Shown here: positions 45,022 to 56,500 of the stretch, piece after piece | How positions within the stretch are numbered: position 1 is the stretch's first letter | Layout: the number at the start of each line of letters is the position of its first letter | NCBI GenBank assembly: GCA_027924585.1 | Contig: BSBM01000252.1 | Coordinates: 8,370,001 to 8,434,000, forward strand | Reading direction: 5' to 3' | Origin: Larix kaempferi | Taxonomy: Eukaryota > Streptophyta > Pinopsida > Pinales > Pinaceae | Length of the DNA: 64,000 bases | Notes under the pieces: generated by a model | Databases searched by the model: none | The model's input: only the letters and a program-made list of their open reading frames with translations | Told to the model about the DNA's origin: nothing | Translations under genes and position numbers: made by a program

Positions 45022-45607
45022 CTAGGATATGCATTATACTCAGGTACACTCAGAAGCCAATCCCACATGCATGAGAGTTAGCAGGATATGCCCAACAAAA
45101 CGCACTTCACAAATCGACCTGCAAGCCGAACAAGTAGAACACAAAAGTGCTAATAAGTTCAATCATGATTTTAGTTACAAAGAGAGCTTGAGCTCAAAAG
45201 AAATTGTAGAACTCTTTCTCATATTAAATTCATTTCATGTCAAAGCCAATTTTCAACAAGAACTTGCAAAACAAGGACGGAGCCTGCCTTGCAAGGGCTA
45301 AAACCAATTACAAAAAGAGCCAAGAACCCACGACTGTTTGAGACAGCCAACTAAACTGGGCCGTGCATTACAGTCGGGTGCACTAAGCGGTCAGTATTGA
45401 AGAAGCTAAACCCACATGTATGAGACTTAGCAGGATATGCCCAACAAAATGCACTTCAGAAATTGACCTGCAAGCCAAAAAAATAGCACACAAAACTGCC
45501 ACTAAATTCACTCATGTTCAGTCACAAACAGAGCTTGAGCTCAAAAGAAATGATGAAAATCTATCTCATATTAGATTCATTTCATTTCAAAACCAATTTT
45601 CAACACG
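45022..45607. repeat. Tandem duplication, offset about 349 bp
   Basis: Copy 1 (about 45022-45268) and copy 2 (about 45362-45607) share GCAGGATATGCCCAACAAAA, GACCTGCAAGCC, GAGCTTGAGCTCAAAAGAAA and CCAATTTTCAAC. Divergence is moderate. No coding sequence is evident, and GAGCTTGAGCTC is a near-palindrome. Confidence 0.82.
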
Positions 45608-47336
45608 GACAAGATAACTAGAACACAGTTACCTATATTACTAGAGAAAGATAGAGATATGATTGAACCCTTCAACAAGAAAAGTTGGACTAAACGCCCA
45701 TGTATTGAGAAAAGGAGGCAGATAGAAACAATAACCGATGAAGAGGAGGTAAATTGCTACCCAAAGAAGGGAAAGAAGGCCAATTCGAGCAACAATCGGT
45801 GATTTCAAGGGGAAAAACAAAAGAAACCAGTATCCTGGCAGGTTTAATAACCACACTGTAGTATCTATACTTTTCTTCTAGCTCCAAAAATACTTGAAAA
45901 CTCAGATTTGAAATAATTACCATCTATCAAAAAACTTTGAACCTGAAAACAATAGAATCAAGCAAGTGAAATAATCTCGAAGAAGCAACACCAAAACACA
46001 TTGGAAAAATAAACAAAATATGTTTTTGCCACGTGCAGAAAGCTGTGCAGCAATATTGCAAGAAGAACCAGGCCTAAAATCCGTTATGAATCAATCTTTG
46101 GAAGGCATTCATCAATTTAAACAAGAGTTAACCATTCCCAGGGGAAGAACATGAATTTATTTCACTCTTTGCAAAACAAACCGAGTACATACCTCTACCC
46201 GAGCCAAACGCAGCCACAAAACATCAAATGCAGATAACCATTGAGCACCTCCCATCCCCACATCGAAGACTAGATAATGGTTTTCACAGGGCAACTGAGC
46301 AAGCCAAGCCAAGGCACGTCCCTTGCTCAAAGACCGTAATCAGCACTGAACCTTGTAGGCACAAAGGATTAAATAGGGTTAGTTCTTCGACACTCAACCA
46401 AAAAGACTACAAACTCATTCCATGCTTTCCACAACAGGAAAAGATCTTACCACACAAGGGGAGCAAATTCAAACAAGAGCCCAAGTCATCAACCTCCTAT
46501 TAAATGGTCACAAATTCATCTGCCTTAAAGAGACTCGCGTGTATGACCCCATAGAAACCCATATCTGTCTCGGTATTAATGTGATGCAAGAGAGCAATGG
46601 TAGCACTAAAACCATTGTCTATGTTTGGGGAGGTGTGTCATACATTGTAGTTTTGTAGTAGAGCAGTTATCTCAATTAATGCTAAGAAGTAGCAGGCAAT
46701 GATTGTTGATCAGCAGCAGGCGCTTAACACTAAGTAACAACAATTGACCAATTATTTGTTGCTAGTTTTGAACATGTAGAATTGGAAAACCATAAATAGT
46801 TTATGGTATTGTTATGCTTATTTATTGAATGCTTTGGTTGGAGTTAAATTTAGAGAGTATTTAAACTTGTTGTCATGTTGCCAAAATTTTATGTAGCTGA
46901 CTATTCCTATCAAGTGTCAAAATAGGCAAGCAAACACAACACAAGAACTTGAAAGAAAAGGCTAAGGCCATTCTCAACAATATATTCATGCAAAGATATC
47001 AATATATAGTACATGGATGTAACCATCTCTAGATCTAGATCTTAGTAATAATTCATTAGTGGATAATGACAACACCTTATCAAGAAATAAGGAACAATTC
47101 ATAAATCTGATCTAGGACTCGTGATTATTTAGGGATTCACAATCTAACATTGAGAGCACAAAGACTGTAATGTATTGTAATCATTTATTAGTTGTTGAAT
47201 AATATATTGAGTGTGCTTCGGAGTGGGTTTTTTCCTTGAAAAAGTTTTCTCCAAAAACAAATCACTGTTTAATGATTATATATCTTTGTGTTATTTAATA
47301 TTGCAACTGTGTTTATTTTTTTTACACATTCTTCTC
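45608..47336. other. Intergenic region with one possible minus-strand exon
   Basis: The minus strand at about 46320-46186 reads RALAWLAQLPCENHYLVFDV and GMGGAQWLSAFDVLWLRLAR, ending at a consensus-like donor (GAG then GTATGT). This looks exon-like but is isolated. A hydrophobic minus-strand frame at 45641-45856 might be a later exon, although no acceptor-donor chain could be established. The remainder has no recognisable feature. Confidence 0.25.
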
Positions 47337-47406
47337 CTTTGATTGTTGTAGGAAGTGTATTCGACACCTTTCTTTGATTGTTGTAGGAAGTGTATTCGAC
47401 ACCTTT
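47337..47406. repeat. 35-bp perfect tandem duplication
   Basis: Units 47337-47371 and 47372-47406 are identical and begin CTTTGATTGTTGTAGGAAGT. Confidence 0.92.
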
Positions 47407-47486
47407 GCTTCATTTCAAACTATCACAATCTCATTGCTAATAATCATCCCATAGAGCAGAGGAGAAACATAGATTCATCCTGCTTA

Positions 47487-47585
47487 AAGAAACCCAACAC
47501 CCTTATCACACAAGAATAATCCTAATGTAAATAACCAAGAAACCCAACACCCTTATCACACAGAATAATCCTAATGTAAATAACC
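47487..47585. repeat. 50-bp tandem duplication
   Basis: AAGAAACCCAACACCCTTAT begins at 47487 and 47537. The second unit lacks one base. Confidence 0.92.
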
Positions 47586-47814
47586 ATCCCAAAGAGCACA
47601 AGGACGAATGCAAACCATAATCCACATAGATTCATATGCCTTAAAGAGATTGACGAACAACCACCCTTTTCCTAAGCTCTACACCCTCAATGGATCAAAG
47701 ATGAGAATGAAGCATTCAATTTATTGGAAATAAGAACAAGCATTAAAACTAGCCACCGACCCGTTGATGTAGCGGTAAAATCATCCACTAGCAACGAGCC
47801 CTGACAAGTAGAGG

Positions 47815-47934
47815 CCAAAATGATCTAATTAGACCTCCTTGGACAATGGAAGTACAAGAAAAACATAATTAATACCAAAATGATCTAATTAGACCTCCTT
47901 GGACAATGGAAGTACAAGAAAAACATAATTAATA
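47815..47934. repeat. 60-bp perfect tandem duplication
   Basis: CCAAAATGATCTAATTAGAC begins at 47815 and 47875, and the two 60-base units are identical. Confidence 0.95.
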
Positions 47935-48229
47935 CTGATAAAAAAAATTAATTTCAAGAAGTAGACCCAAAAAAAAAAAAATGGACTTCGGCATGACTTA
48001 GTGAACTGTTCTTTTGGGCTGATTAGATATACACTGATTAATCAACTATTGTGCTCTCTATGATCTTGGCGAGGATAAATCTCGTCCGCATTAGTTGCTA
48101 GCTGGGCCTACCACCTGCTGCATGCAGCCATGGCACCCTCCTGGCAATACGTAGGGGACGAATGCAGGGTTCAAATATCGTAGGTTTGGTGAACCTTGAT
48201 GGGTTTATCAAGGATGTTATCCACAAATG

Positions 48230-48860
48230 TGGGGTAGTATTCTTTGGTTTTCCCTATATATATTTTTGGAAAAAAACGTTATTATCTGATCCAAATACTA
48301 ATTATTATATAGATGTTCCCTACAATGTTTTCATTGCAAACAAAATTTGTTATTATCTAATCCAAATTATAAGTATTACAAAGATGTGGGAAGCATCTCT
48401 TGAGTTTCCCATAAGGATTTCTTTGGAAAAGAAAAGATTTGTTACTATCTAATTTAAATTATAAGTATCACAGAGCATGTATAGTAGACACAGCAACCCC
48501 CTTGTGAGAAGCATCCCTTTGCTTTCTTTTATAGATTTTATTTGGAAAAATAAATTGTTATTATCTGATCCAATTATAATTATCACAGAGATGTGGCGAA
48601 GCAGCCCTTGTGTTTTCCTGCAAGGTTTTCCTTGGGAAAAAATCTAATCTTGTTACCATCTGACTCAAAATATAGGTATCCTAAAGATCTGAGAAACATC
48701 CCTTGAGGAAACTCAAGTAGATTTTCTAAAAAAAATTGTTACTATTTGATCCAAGTTATAAGTATCACGGAGTATGAATACTAGAGACATCAACCCCTTT
48801 TGCTACTATCTGATCAGAATTATAAGTATCACAGAGATGAACAATAAAGACATCAACCCA
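48230..48860. repeat. Degenerate tandem repeat, period about 70-120 bp
   Basis: The core TTRTTAYTATCTGATCCAAA followed by TTATAAGTATCACAGAGATG recurs at about 48277, 48349, 48441, 48559, 48650, 48738 and 48801. Spacers contain AAGCATCCCTTGAG-type sequence. Copies are well diverged, unlike the perfect duplications on either side. Confidence 0.8.
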
Positions 48861-48998
48861 CATGACTTTTATAAAATAGTCAGTGCCCTAGGTTTACAAC
48901 AAATTTTAAAAAAATGGCAGATAACCTTACTTCACAGACATAAATATTTTGTGAAGTCGGCATTTGAAAGATCAAAGCAATTTTTTGTTTGAACACAA

Positions 48999-49114
48999 TT
49001 TTCAGCTAAGAAGCTTCATTATAACATTATATGAATTGGCAACCTACCAAACACTATTTTCAGCTAAGAAGCTTCATTTAAACATTATATGCATGGGCAA
49101 CATACCAAAATTTA
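48999..49114. repeat. 58-bp tandem duplication
   Basis: TTTTCAGCTAAGAAGCTTCA begins at 48999 and 49057, with ACATTATATG and CAACNTACCAAA following in both units. Confidence 0.9.
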
Positions 49115-49172
49115 CAGTTGATGCACACTATTTAATTAATATGCAACATACCAATCTAACTTCCACTACACA

Positions 49173-49228
49173 TCCTCAGCTGTTCCAAGTAAAAGTATTT
49201 TCCTCAGCTGTTCCAAGTAAAAGTATTT
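49173..49228. repeat. 28-bp perfect tandem duplication
   Basis: TCCTCAGCTGTTCCAAGTAA begins at 49173 and 49201, and the two 28-base units are identical. It lies about 170 bp downstream of the ERF stop codon. Confidence 0.95.
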
Positions 49229-49397
49229 TGATACTCCTCAGGCCATCTTGAATCTTCATGAAGTTGAAATCAATATGGCACTACTTATGATTACAAACTC
49301 TGTATGCGGCTGCAGGCAATGAAAACCATCATATCCTTTTCAAAATATTGGCCCAATGCAAAATGTATCGCTGTCATCAAATGTATTTTATTGGATG

Positions 49398-50168
49398 TTA
49401 AGTTGCTCCATCAAGTGGTTCAAGATTAGAGCTTACATTACAGCATCCGTGACTGGATGCAGTTGTATTGATCTGAGAATGCATATGGGTTTGAGGGAGT
49501 ATATAATTACTTGGCAGAGCAAAATTAGTCTTAGCTTTTGAACCCCTTAGTCTCCTGGCTGCAGCATCATAAGCCTTTGCAGCTTCCTCTGCAGTATCAT
49601 ATGTGCCAAGCCAATGCCTGCATTTGCCAATGCGGTCTCTAATCTCGGCCGAGAATCGACCCCAAGGCCTCCTCCTCACACCCCTGAAGGCCTTGACTGC
49701 ATGATTGTCATCAGAGGAGCAGCGCACAGAATTTTTCCCAACGCCACCATTTTTTACTTTAATGCTCAAGACCTCCTTCTTCTTCTTCTGTACAGTAAAG
49801 GTATTGCCATTAGATCTTTCCAAAGCATGAACATTAGACTCCATAGCACGACCCTTTGACTCCAAAGAAGGCTGCAAGGGACTCTCATGATAAACAGATT
49901 GTCCTCCAACAATTGCACCAATGGAAGAAACAGCCATTTGGGTGTCTGAAACACCATTCATACTGCAAGAAAAAATATGATCATGCAGATTATCAGTAGA
50001 TACAACCGGCAATACAAAATCCCCTATTCCTTCTATATTTTCGACGGGTCCAAGAGATGGAAAAGCAGATTCATAACCAGAGTTCAGCGAACCAGCTTCC
50101 TCCTCCATTGAAAGCAACATGGGAATCTGCATTTCCAAACTCAGAAAATCATATGGGCAAAAATCCAT
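49398..50168 (-). CDS. AP2/ERF transcription factor (ERF subfamily)
   Basis: This nuclear DNA-binding protein would regulate stress- or hormone-responsive genes through GCC-box-like sites. It is a single exon of 256 residues when started at the Met of [16 protein letters not shown] (50168). The same frame has an earlier Met at 50237, but a TATA-like run at 50252-50259 would put transcription start between the two, so the inner Met is preferred. The AP2 domain spans residues about 160-218: [40 protein letters not shown] and [12 protein letters not shown]. Ala and Asp in SAEIRD mark the ERF rather than DREB type. A Lys-rich segment ([14 protein letters not shown]) before the domain may be a nuclear localisation signal. 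The N-terminal half is acidic and Ser/Pro-containing, consistent with an activation region. No EAR motif was seen. The reading frame is intact. Confidence 0.9.
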   Translation of the reverse strand: MDFCPYDFLSLEMQIPMLLSMEEEAGSLNSGYESAFPSLGPVENIEGIGDFVLPVVSTDNLHDHIFSCSMNGVSDTQMAVSSIGAIVGGQSVYHESPLQPSLESKGRAMESNVHALERSNGNTFTVQKKKKEVLSIKVKNGGVGKNSVRCSSDDNHAVKAFRGVRRRPWGRFSAEIRDRIGKCRHWLGTYDTAEEAAKAYDAAARRLRGSKAKTNFALPSNYILPQTHMHSQINTTASSHGCCNVSSNLEPLDGAT

Positions 50169-50251
50169 ATTGCTAATAATAATAACCGGTGACACTGCTA
50201 CCGCTTGATACAGATATCTCCAAGACCCTACAGACACATATAGGAAAGCAA

Positions 50252-50259
50252 TATATATA
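50252..50259 (-). promoter_or_regulatory. Candidate TATA box of the ERF gene
   Basis: TATATATA lies 84-91 bp upstream of the chosen start codon. In the duplicated upstream copy the aligned position reads ATATAGAT, so the TATA run is altered there. Confidence 0.45.
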
Positions 50260-50808
50260 CAAGATGGGGCCAGGCTGGATTAAGAGGAAATTGACATAAA
50301 TGGAAAATAACATAGCATGGGTACATGACAACAGTTGTAACAGTCAACTGGAGTAACAGTGGAATTTTAGTAACAGTGGGATATATGGGGGAGTGATGTT
50401 TGCCTCATAAAATTGTAAAAAGTATAATTGGTTTGTTTGCGCGCTCAATCAATGTTGGGCTGTTAATACCATCTTGTCCTTAAATGCATATTCCTTTGAT
50501 TTTATTATGCTTATAGAAATAATAGTTTAGATTACAAAGTTGTAACAGTCAATTGCAATAACAGCAGTGACATGTGAGAATGATGTTGTCCTCATAAAAC
50601 TGTGGAGAATACTGTAGTTATTATGGAGGTGTGCTCAATCAATGAATGATTGGCTTTTAATATCTTCTTATCCTTAAATGCTAATACCTCTCTCTATGTT
50701 AGATTCATTGTGATTATGGCTCTTAATTATCCTTACAAACTCCCACAAATTTAGCTCAGTGCCATGATTGTGATCACAAATTTTCATTGTCATTACTGAG
50801 CTATAACA

Positions 50809-50876
50809 TTGTGGAGAATAAAACAATGAGTGACCTTGAAAGTTGTGGAGAATAAAACAATGAATGACCTTGAAAG
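50809..50876. repeat. 34-bp tandem duplication in ERF upstream copy A
   Basis: TTGTGGAGAATAAAACAATG begins at 50809 and 50843. The units differ at one base. Confidence 0.92.
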
Positions 50877-52530
50877 TTGATAGTGTTTATGATATCAAAA
50901 GAAGCTATATTATCCATCCACTAAGACCTGGTTCTTAATGGGAGGAAGTTAATAAATGGATTTAATGTGAGAAAGTTAATAAATGAATAAACTTTTGGTT
51001 CTTTACGATAGAATTTTTTTATAGACCTTGCAGAATTTTGCTAAAATATAGTTTCATTTGATTCATGAAAACTTTACAAAAAATTTTAAAATGAATAAAT
51101 CAAGGTGAGACATTAATTCACTAGGAAAAAATAAATTTGAAAAAAATGAATTTGTCAAATTATTAACTACATTTCCAATTGTGAATGCTTTTTAACAATA
51201 CATAGCAAATTTACTTTCAAATTCTTGGCAAGAGAAGATGAGCAAGCCACATGGTCATGGGCAACTATCAAGAGGTTTGTGGGTCAATTGAGGTTATTTC
51301 TGTCTAATGAAGGGTATTTGAGCAGATTGAAGAATGTGATCAAGGAATTTTTAGGATGATTAATGTAGCTAAGGATATATACACTAAACAAATGACTTAC
51401 AATGTGGGTAGGAACCACCATGCTAATTATAATTAACTTTAAGAGATTTAATTTCCTTAAAATCACAAAGATTGTAAAATGGAAGTTACAATAATCTACC
51501 TAATTTAAATTGATTACTGAATCTAATGGAACATTTTTTTGCAAGGAACTTTAAATCACTTCACTAATAACACATCTTTAGCACATATGTTATTAGTTTT
51601 TTTTTTATGGTAAGTGAAGAGCCATGAACCCAATATGTATGAATATTATATACATACCCACTTTAACATAACATAAAGTGAAAAATATTTTGACCTTACA
51701 TTTCTTCTATGTAAAACCATACTTTATCAACTAGTCATAGGATAATCTCCACATCATATTATATTACCTTATTTAATAAAATCCATATTTATTAAGGATG
51801 TGTATAATATTTATTTTCTAAAAAAATTGTAGACTCACTTTCTTATTTATAGTTCTTACCTAGGTCAATGAGGTTAACCTCAACCTCATTTCTTTAGTTG
51901 AGCTAGGATTTGAAGGAAATTTCTAATACATGAATCCCAAAACTCCATCTTGCTAATAATAATAATAATGAATAGCACTGCTACTACTTGATATGGATAT
52001 ATATAAGGCCATACAAACACATATAGCAAAGCAATATAGATACAAGATGGGACCAGGAAGGATTAAGAGGATGCTGACATAAATGGACATGACAACAGTT
52101 GTAACTATCAATTGCCATAGCAGTGGAATTGATATGGGAGAGTGATCTTGGTGTCATAAAATTGTGAAAAGTATAATTGGTGTATTTGCATGCCCAATCA
52201 ATGATTGGCTTAATATCATCTTATCTTTAAATGCATATTCCTTTGGTTTTATTATGCTTAAAAGAATAATGGCTTACATTAGAAATTAAAATAGTATGAG
52301 AGTTGTAACAATCAATTGCAATAACAATAGTGATATGCGAGAGTGATGTTGTCCTCATAAAATTGTCGAGAATATTGTAGTAATTGTGTAGACGTGCTCA
52401 ATTAATGAATGATTGGCTTTTAATATCCTCGCATCCTTAAATGCTAATGCCTATCTCTATGTTGAATTTATTGTGATTATGGATCTTAATTATCGTTACG
52501 AACTCCTACAAATTTAGATCAGTGCCATCA

Positions 52531-52774
52531 TTGTGATCTCAATTCTCCAGTGTCATTAGTGAGCTATAACATTGTGGAGAATGAAACAATTAGTGGCCTT
52601 TAAAGTTGATAGTGCTTATGACATCAAAAGAGGAAGTTAATAAACAGAATTATTGTGATCTCAATTCTCCAGTGTCATTAGTGAGCTATAACATTGTGGA
52701 GAATGAAACAATTAGTGGCTTTTAAAGTTGATAGTGCTTATGACATCAAAAGAGGAAGTTAATAAACAGAATTA
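52531..52774. repeat. 122-bp tandem duplication in ERF upstream copy B
   Basis: TTGTGATCTCAATTCTCCAG begins at 52531 and 52653. The units are nearly identical and end near AAACAGAATTA. The duplication is absent from copy A, so it arose after the larger duplication. Confidence 0.92.
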
Positions 52775-53539
52775 ATGGGAGGAAGTTGATAAGTGGACAA
52801 ACTTTTTATTTTTTTAGTTTATATTTTCTTTTTATAAATCTTGTAGAATTTTGTTAAAATTATAATTTCATTTGATCCATGGAAATTTTGATGATGAAAT
52901 TTTACTCTTAAATATGATTTAGATGGCTCCTCAAAATCACAAAGATTGTAAAATAGAAGTGAAAATAATCCACCTAATTTAATCTTATTATTGTATTTAA
53001 TGAACATTTTTTTTCGCATTGAACTTTAAATCACTTCAGTAATTAATTAATTTAAATCACTTTACTAATAACACATATTTAATACATATATTATTGATTT
53101 TTTATTCGTAAATGAGGAGCCATGAACCCAACTTTAACATAACATAAAGTGAAAGAAATTTTGACCTTACATTATTTTTTCTACATAAAAGTATACTTTA
53201 TCAATTTTTCATAAGATAATCTCCACGCATATTATATTACCTTATTAATCAAAATCCATATTTATTTAGGAGTTTTATAATATTTATCTTCTAAAAAAAT
53301 CCTAGGCTCACTTTCTTACATGTTAGTGAGGTTAATCTCATTTCTTGAGTTGAGTTGAGTTCACATTTGTTGGAAATTACTAATACATGAATCCCAAAGG
53401 TATTTTCCCAAAGTACTTCATTTGCGTTTTTATGCAATTAAGAAATGAAAGACCATTTTAGAAAAACAAATACTCTTGATTTTATAATATTAGTAGAACT
53501 TACATATGAGTAACAAATATTTTCATTTTTATATATTTC

Positions 53540-56500
53540 TTGGAATTTTCTAAGTGGGGCTAATACTTATTGGTTAGATTATTCAATGTTTGCTAACTGT
53601 TGTCCGCCAGATTGCACACCAGTAGCGGAAATCTTTCGAAAGCTGTCTTCACTACAAGTGAGAGAGGTGTGGCCTTGGGGGCAAGCAATAAGCCAGGTAC
53701 TGTCACATGAATCCCAGCGCCTCCGTTTAGGAAAACTCCTAACGAAGCCAAGGGGGTTAGTCCCTACAAAAGAGTTGTCTAAGGCTCTTGTGCGTTTAAA
53801 ATGTATTTTAGTGTTGTGATGCGGATGGGTGTTGTTTAGGAGTTTTTGAAGGTGAGAGACACAATAATGCTTTAAATGAAACCAAGATAACGCAATCCAC
53901 GTTGCAAGAGAAGATAAAAGATACACTGAATCAGATATAAATCACTCTTTATAGGAAAATTAACACAAGCACTCCAAATTGATAATAAGCAAATGAAATA
54001 TTGTGATTAAGGACCAGTGCCTTATGGAGTCAAAAATGTATAAGTGATTGAAATGTTCGATACAAGTGTTTCGAGAGAGAAAAGTTTGTGAGATCGTTTT
54101 GCAGCTTATCTTGGTAAATTTAAGATTTTAGTGGTCTTGATTATTATGCTAAGAACAAGGATATTCAAGAAGTGGAACCTTGACCAAGAAAAAAACTGGA
54201 AACCTTTAGATGATAGGTCGGGAGCACCCAGATTCAGAGAACAAGTGTTCTTACGGCTTGACCGCCCTCGAGTCTGACATTGGATTCCCGGCACCACCTG
54301 TTTTAGGAAGTACTCAGTGATTTTGTCTTGGTTGGGGTTTTGGGTAAAGTTTTAATTAATGTTATCACTTATGAAATTAACAAGTCTTACACCTTTCTGA
54401 GTACTAGCCCAACCGTTTCCGGTTGGCAGAGCATACGGGTGCAGGACAGAGACCAAGATAAATTAATTAAAAGGGAAGTATGGGTTGAAAAGTTTTATTA
54501 TTAGAGCACTTTGTTCAACTCTCCGACAGAGAGCGCTCTTGACTTGATCTTATGACCACAGTTCAAGATACTTTCTAATTAAAAAATGCCTAATGCAGGG
54601 AACGATGCAAGACTAATAATGATCTCCGATAGAGAGTGCTCTTGACTTGGATTTGGCCAAGTTCAAGAGACTTTGGTTCGTTTTAAGAAGCAAAAAGTAG
54701 TTGTAAAAGCAAGATATTTCAACTTTAAAATGCTTGAATCATGTGATAGATCAGAAAGATATGAAATACTGCTAATATGCTACTTGCCAAATAAACTGGA
54801 AAATCTAGTGTTCTACCAAAAAATTTCTAACTAAAGGTGGGATCAACTTCCGAACAAGGTCAACCACTAGAAGCCATCAGTCCTGGAAACCTTCCAGCTA
54901 GTTGGATGTCCACAAGAAGCTGACGGGGGAACGAGAAGCTACCACAAAGTTATGTGGCCTTTGGGATGCAATCCCAAAGTTAGCTTACTCTAGTCAAGGC
55001 TTGGAAGAGAAGTGACAAGATAAATAAAATACTGAACAGAAAATAAAGTCTAATCTACCCAAGAATCTCTTTCAAGTCAAAGACCGTACTCGGGAGATCA
55101 TGGGGGTAAGTAAATTGGAAATATAAAATGAAAAACAACTCTCCGATAGAGAGCACTCTTGATCCACTATCGGTGAGATTCAAAAGATTTCTACTTTAAA
55201 CGGTTTATTGAAATGGAAACTAATCTAAGAGCATATCAGAGATCTAAGCTAGAAACTCAAACCAATCAAAGAAGACTACAAGGCTTCCCCAAATGGGGGA
55301 AGTGGATGTGGGGGCTTAAAAACCCCACTTGCAACTTTATTATGAGAGTACAAATGCCTTTGGGAATGAAACCCGTGTAAGGACTTTGAGAGGAATAACT
55401 TGGAAAATACTTGAAACAAGCTCTTAAGAGCTATTACAAAGGATAAATAATGATTTCTTGGTTTGGATCGTCTTTTTGTTTTCTTGATGGCCTCTTGTAT
55501 TAGAAGCTTCTTTCTTCTATTTGCTTCAAATCTTCTCAAAGCTCTTCTTTCTCAAGGAAAGATCTATCACAAATGAGCAACTCAAATACCCATTAGATGT
55601 TAGACAACCAAAACTTTGAAACTAGTAAATCTAAAGACTTAATGATATCTAAAGCCTAAAGCAAACTATGATAGTATGGAAAAGAGATTCTAATATGCAA
55701 ATGGCTAAATAATTCAAAAGACAATGCAAGTTTTTACCTTTTTATGAGATCTATCGATGCCATAAGTGAACCAGAACTACCAAATAACAAAGTGTAAGAT
55801 CTAAACTAGTGACAATGCAAATGCAAAACTAACTATGATGAGAAGTGGAACTAGATCCTAACTATGTAAATGCAAAGTATGATATCTAAGATTAGCCTTT
55901 CAAAAAGATGCAACTAACTATTAAACTTGACAAGACTACTACTAACAATTTGTTGTTTGTTTTGATGTGTTTTAGGGCCTAAATTAGGATGGACGAGAAG
56001 GGGAAGAGGAGCAAGACCTGAGGGGAAAACGAAGAGGGTGAAGGAGCTAGCAAATAGGGGTGGACGAAAGGAAGGGATGGCAAGGTAAAGGAATAAAAAC
56101 AAGAGGGAGAAGGCACTCAAAATAGGGTAAGACGAGAGCAAAGAGAGAGGACGAATGGAATGGAGAGAGGAGGAATTTTGAATGGGACGAGAGGAAGGAG
56201 AAGAAGCCCAAAGAAAGAGGTAGGAAGAGAGGCCAAAAAGAGGTATGACGAGAGCTAGGAGGAGGTAGGGCTAGACTAGGGAAATGGAAGAATGGGGTAG
56301 CAAGTCAAATGCAAAGGATTCAAGGAGAAAAAGATGGCTTGAAGAAGTTAGCCTTAGGAACAAAGTAACCAATTTAAGAGTCTTTCTGAATAATGGATGG
56401 ATACTTGAATCTAACACTTCTTTGCCAAAATTTTGATGTTATGAGATCGACTTTGGGAGATCCTGCAATGCACGAATGTTAGGAAAAAATGGGTCCTTTG

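Larger units (their letters stand above)
50160..53400. repeat. Tandem duplication of the ERF upstream region
   Basis: Copy A is about 50160-51945 and copy B about 51946-53400. Shared landmarks in order are TTGCTAATAATAATAA (50169, 51952), AAGCAATATANATACAAGAT (50246, 52029), GACAACAGTTGTAAC (50328, 52087), AAATGCATATTCCTTTG (50484, 52229), TAAATGCTAATNCCT (50675, 52437), GGAGGAAGTTAATAAATGGA-type sequence, AACTTTAAATCACTTC and CTAATACATGAATCCCAAA (51923, 53378). Copy B begins at the first codons of the ERF gene and carries no AP2 domain. Inside each copy an older repeat of about 200 bp is visible (50330-50520 against 50533-50725). Copy B is shorter through deletions. Confidence 0.88.

Noticed and set aside
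49398-50237. Longer ERF start at 50237
   Set aside because: The extra 23 residues lack ERF-family character and the TATA-like run at 50252-50259 would place this ATG at or before the transcription start.
53579-53926. 115-codon minus-strand frame as a host gene
   Set aside because: It lies directly downstream of the primer-like site and leader of a putative LTR element and has no recognised domain; at best the start of a gag.
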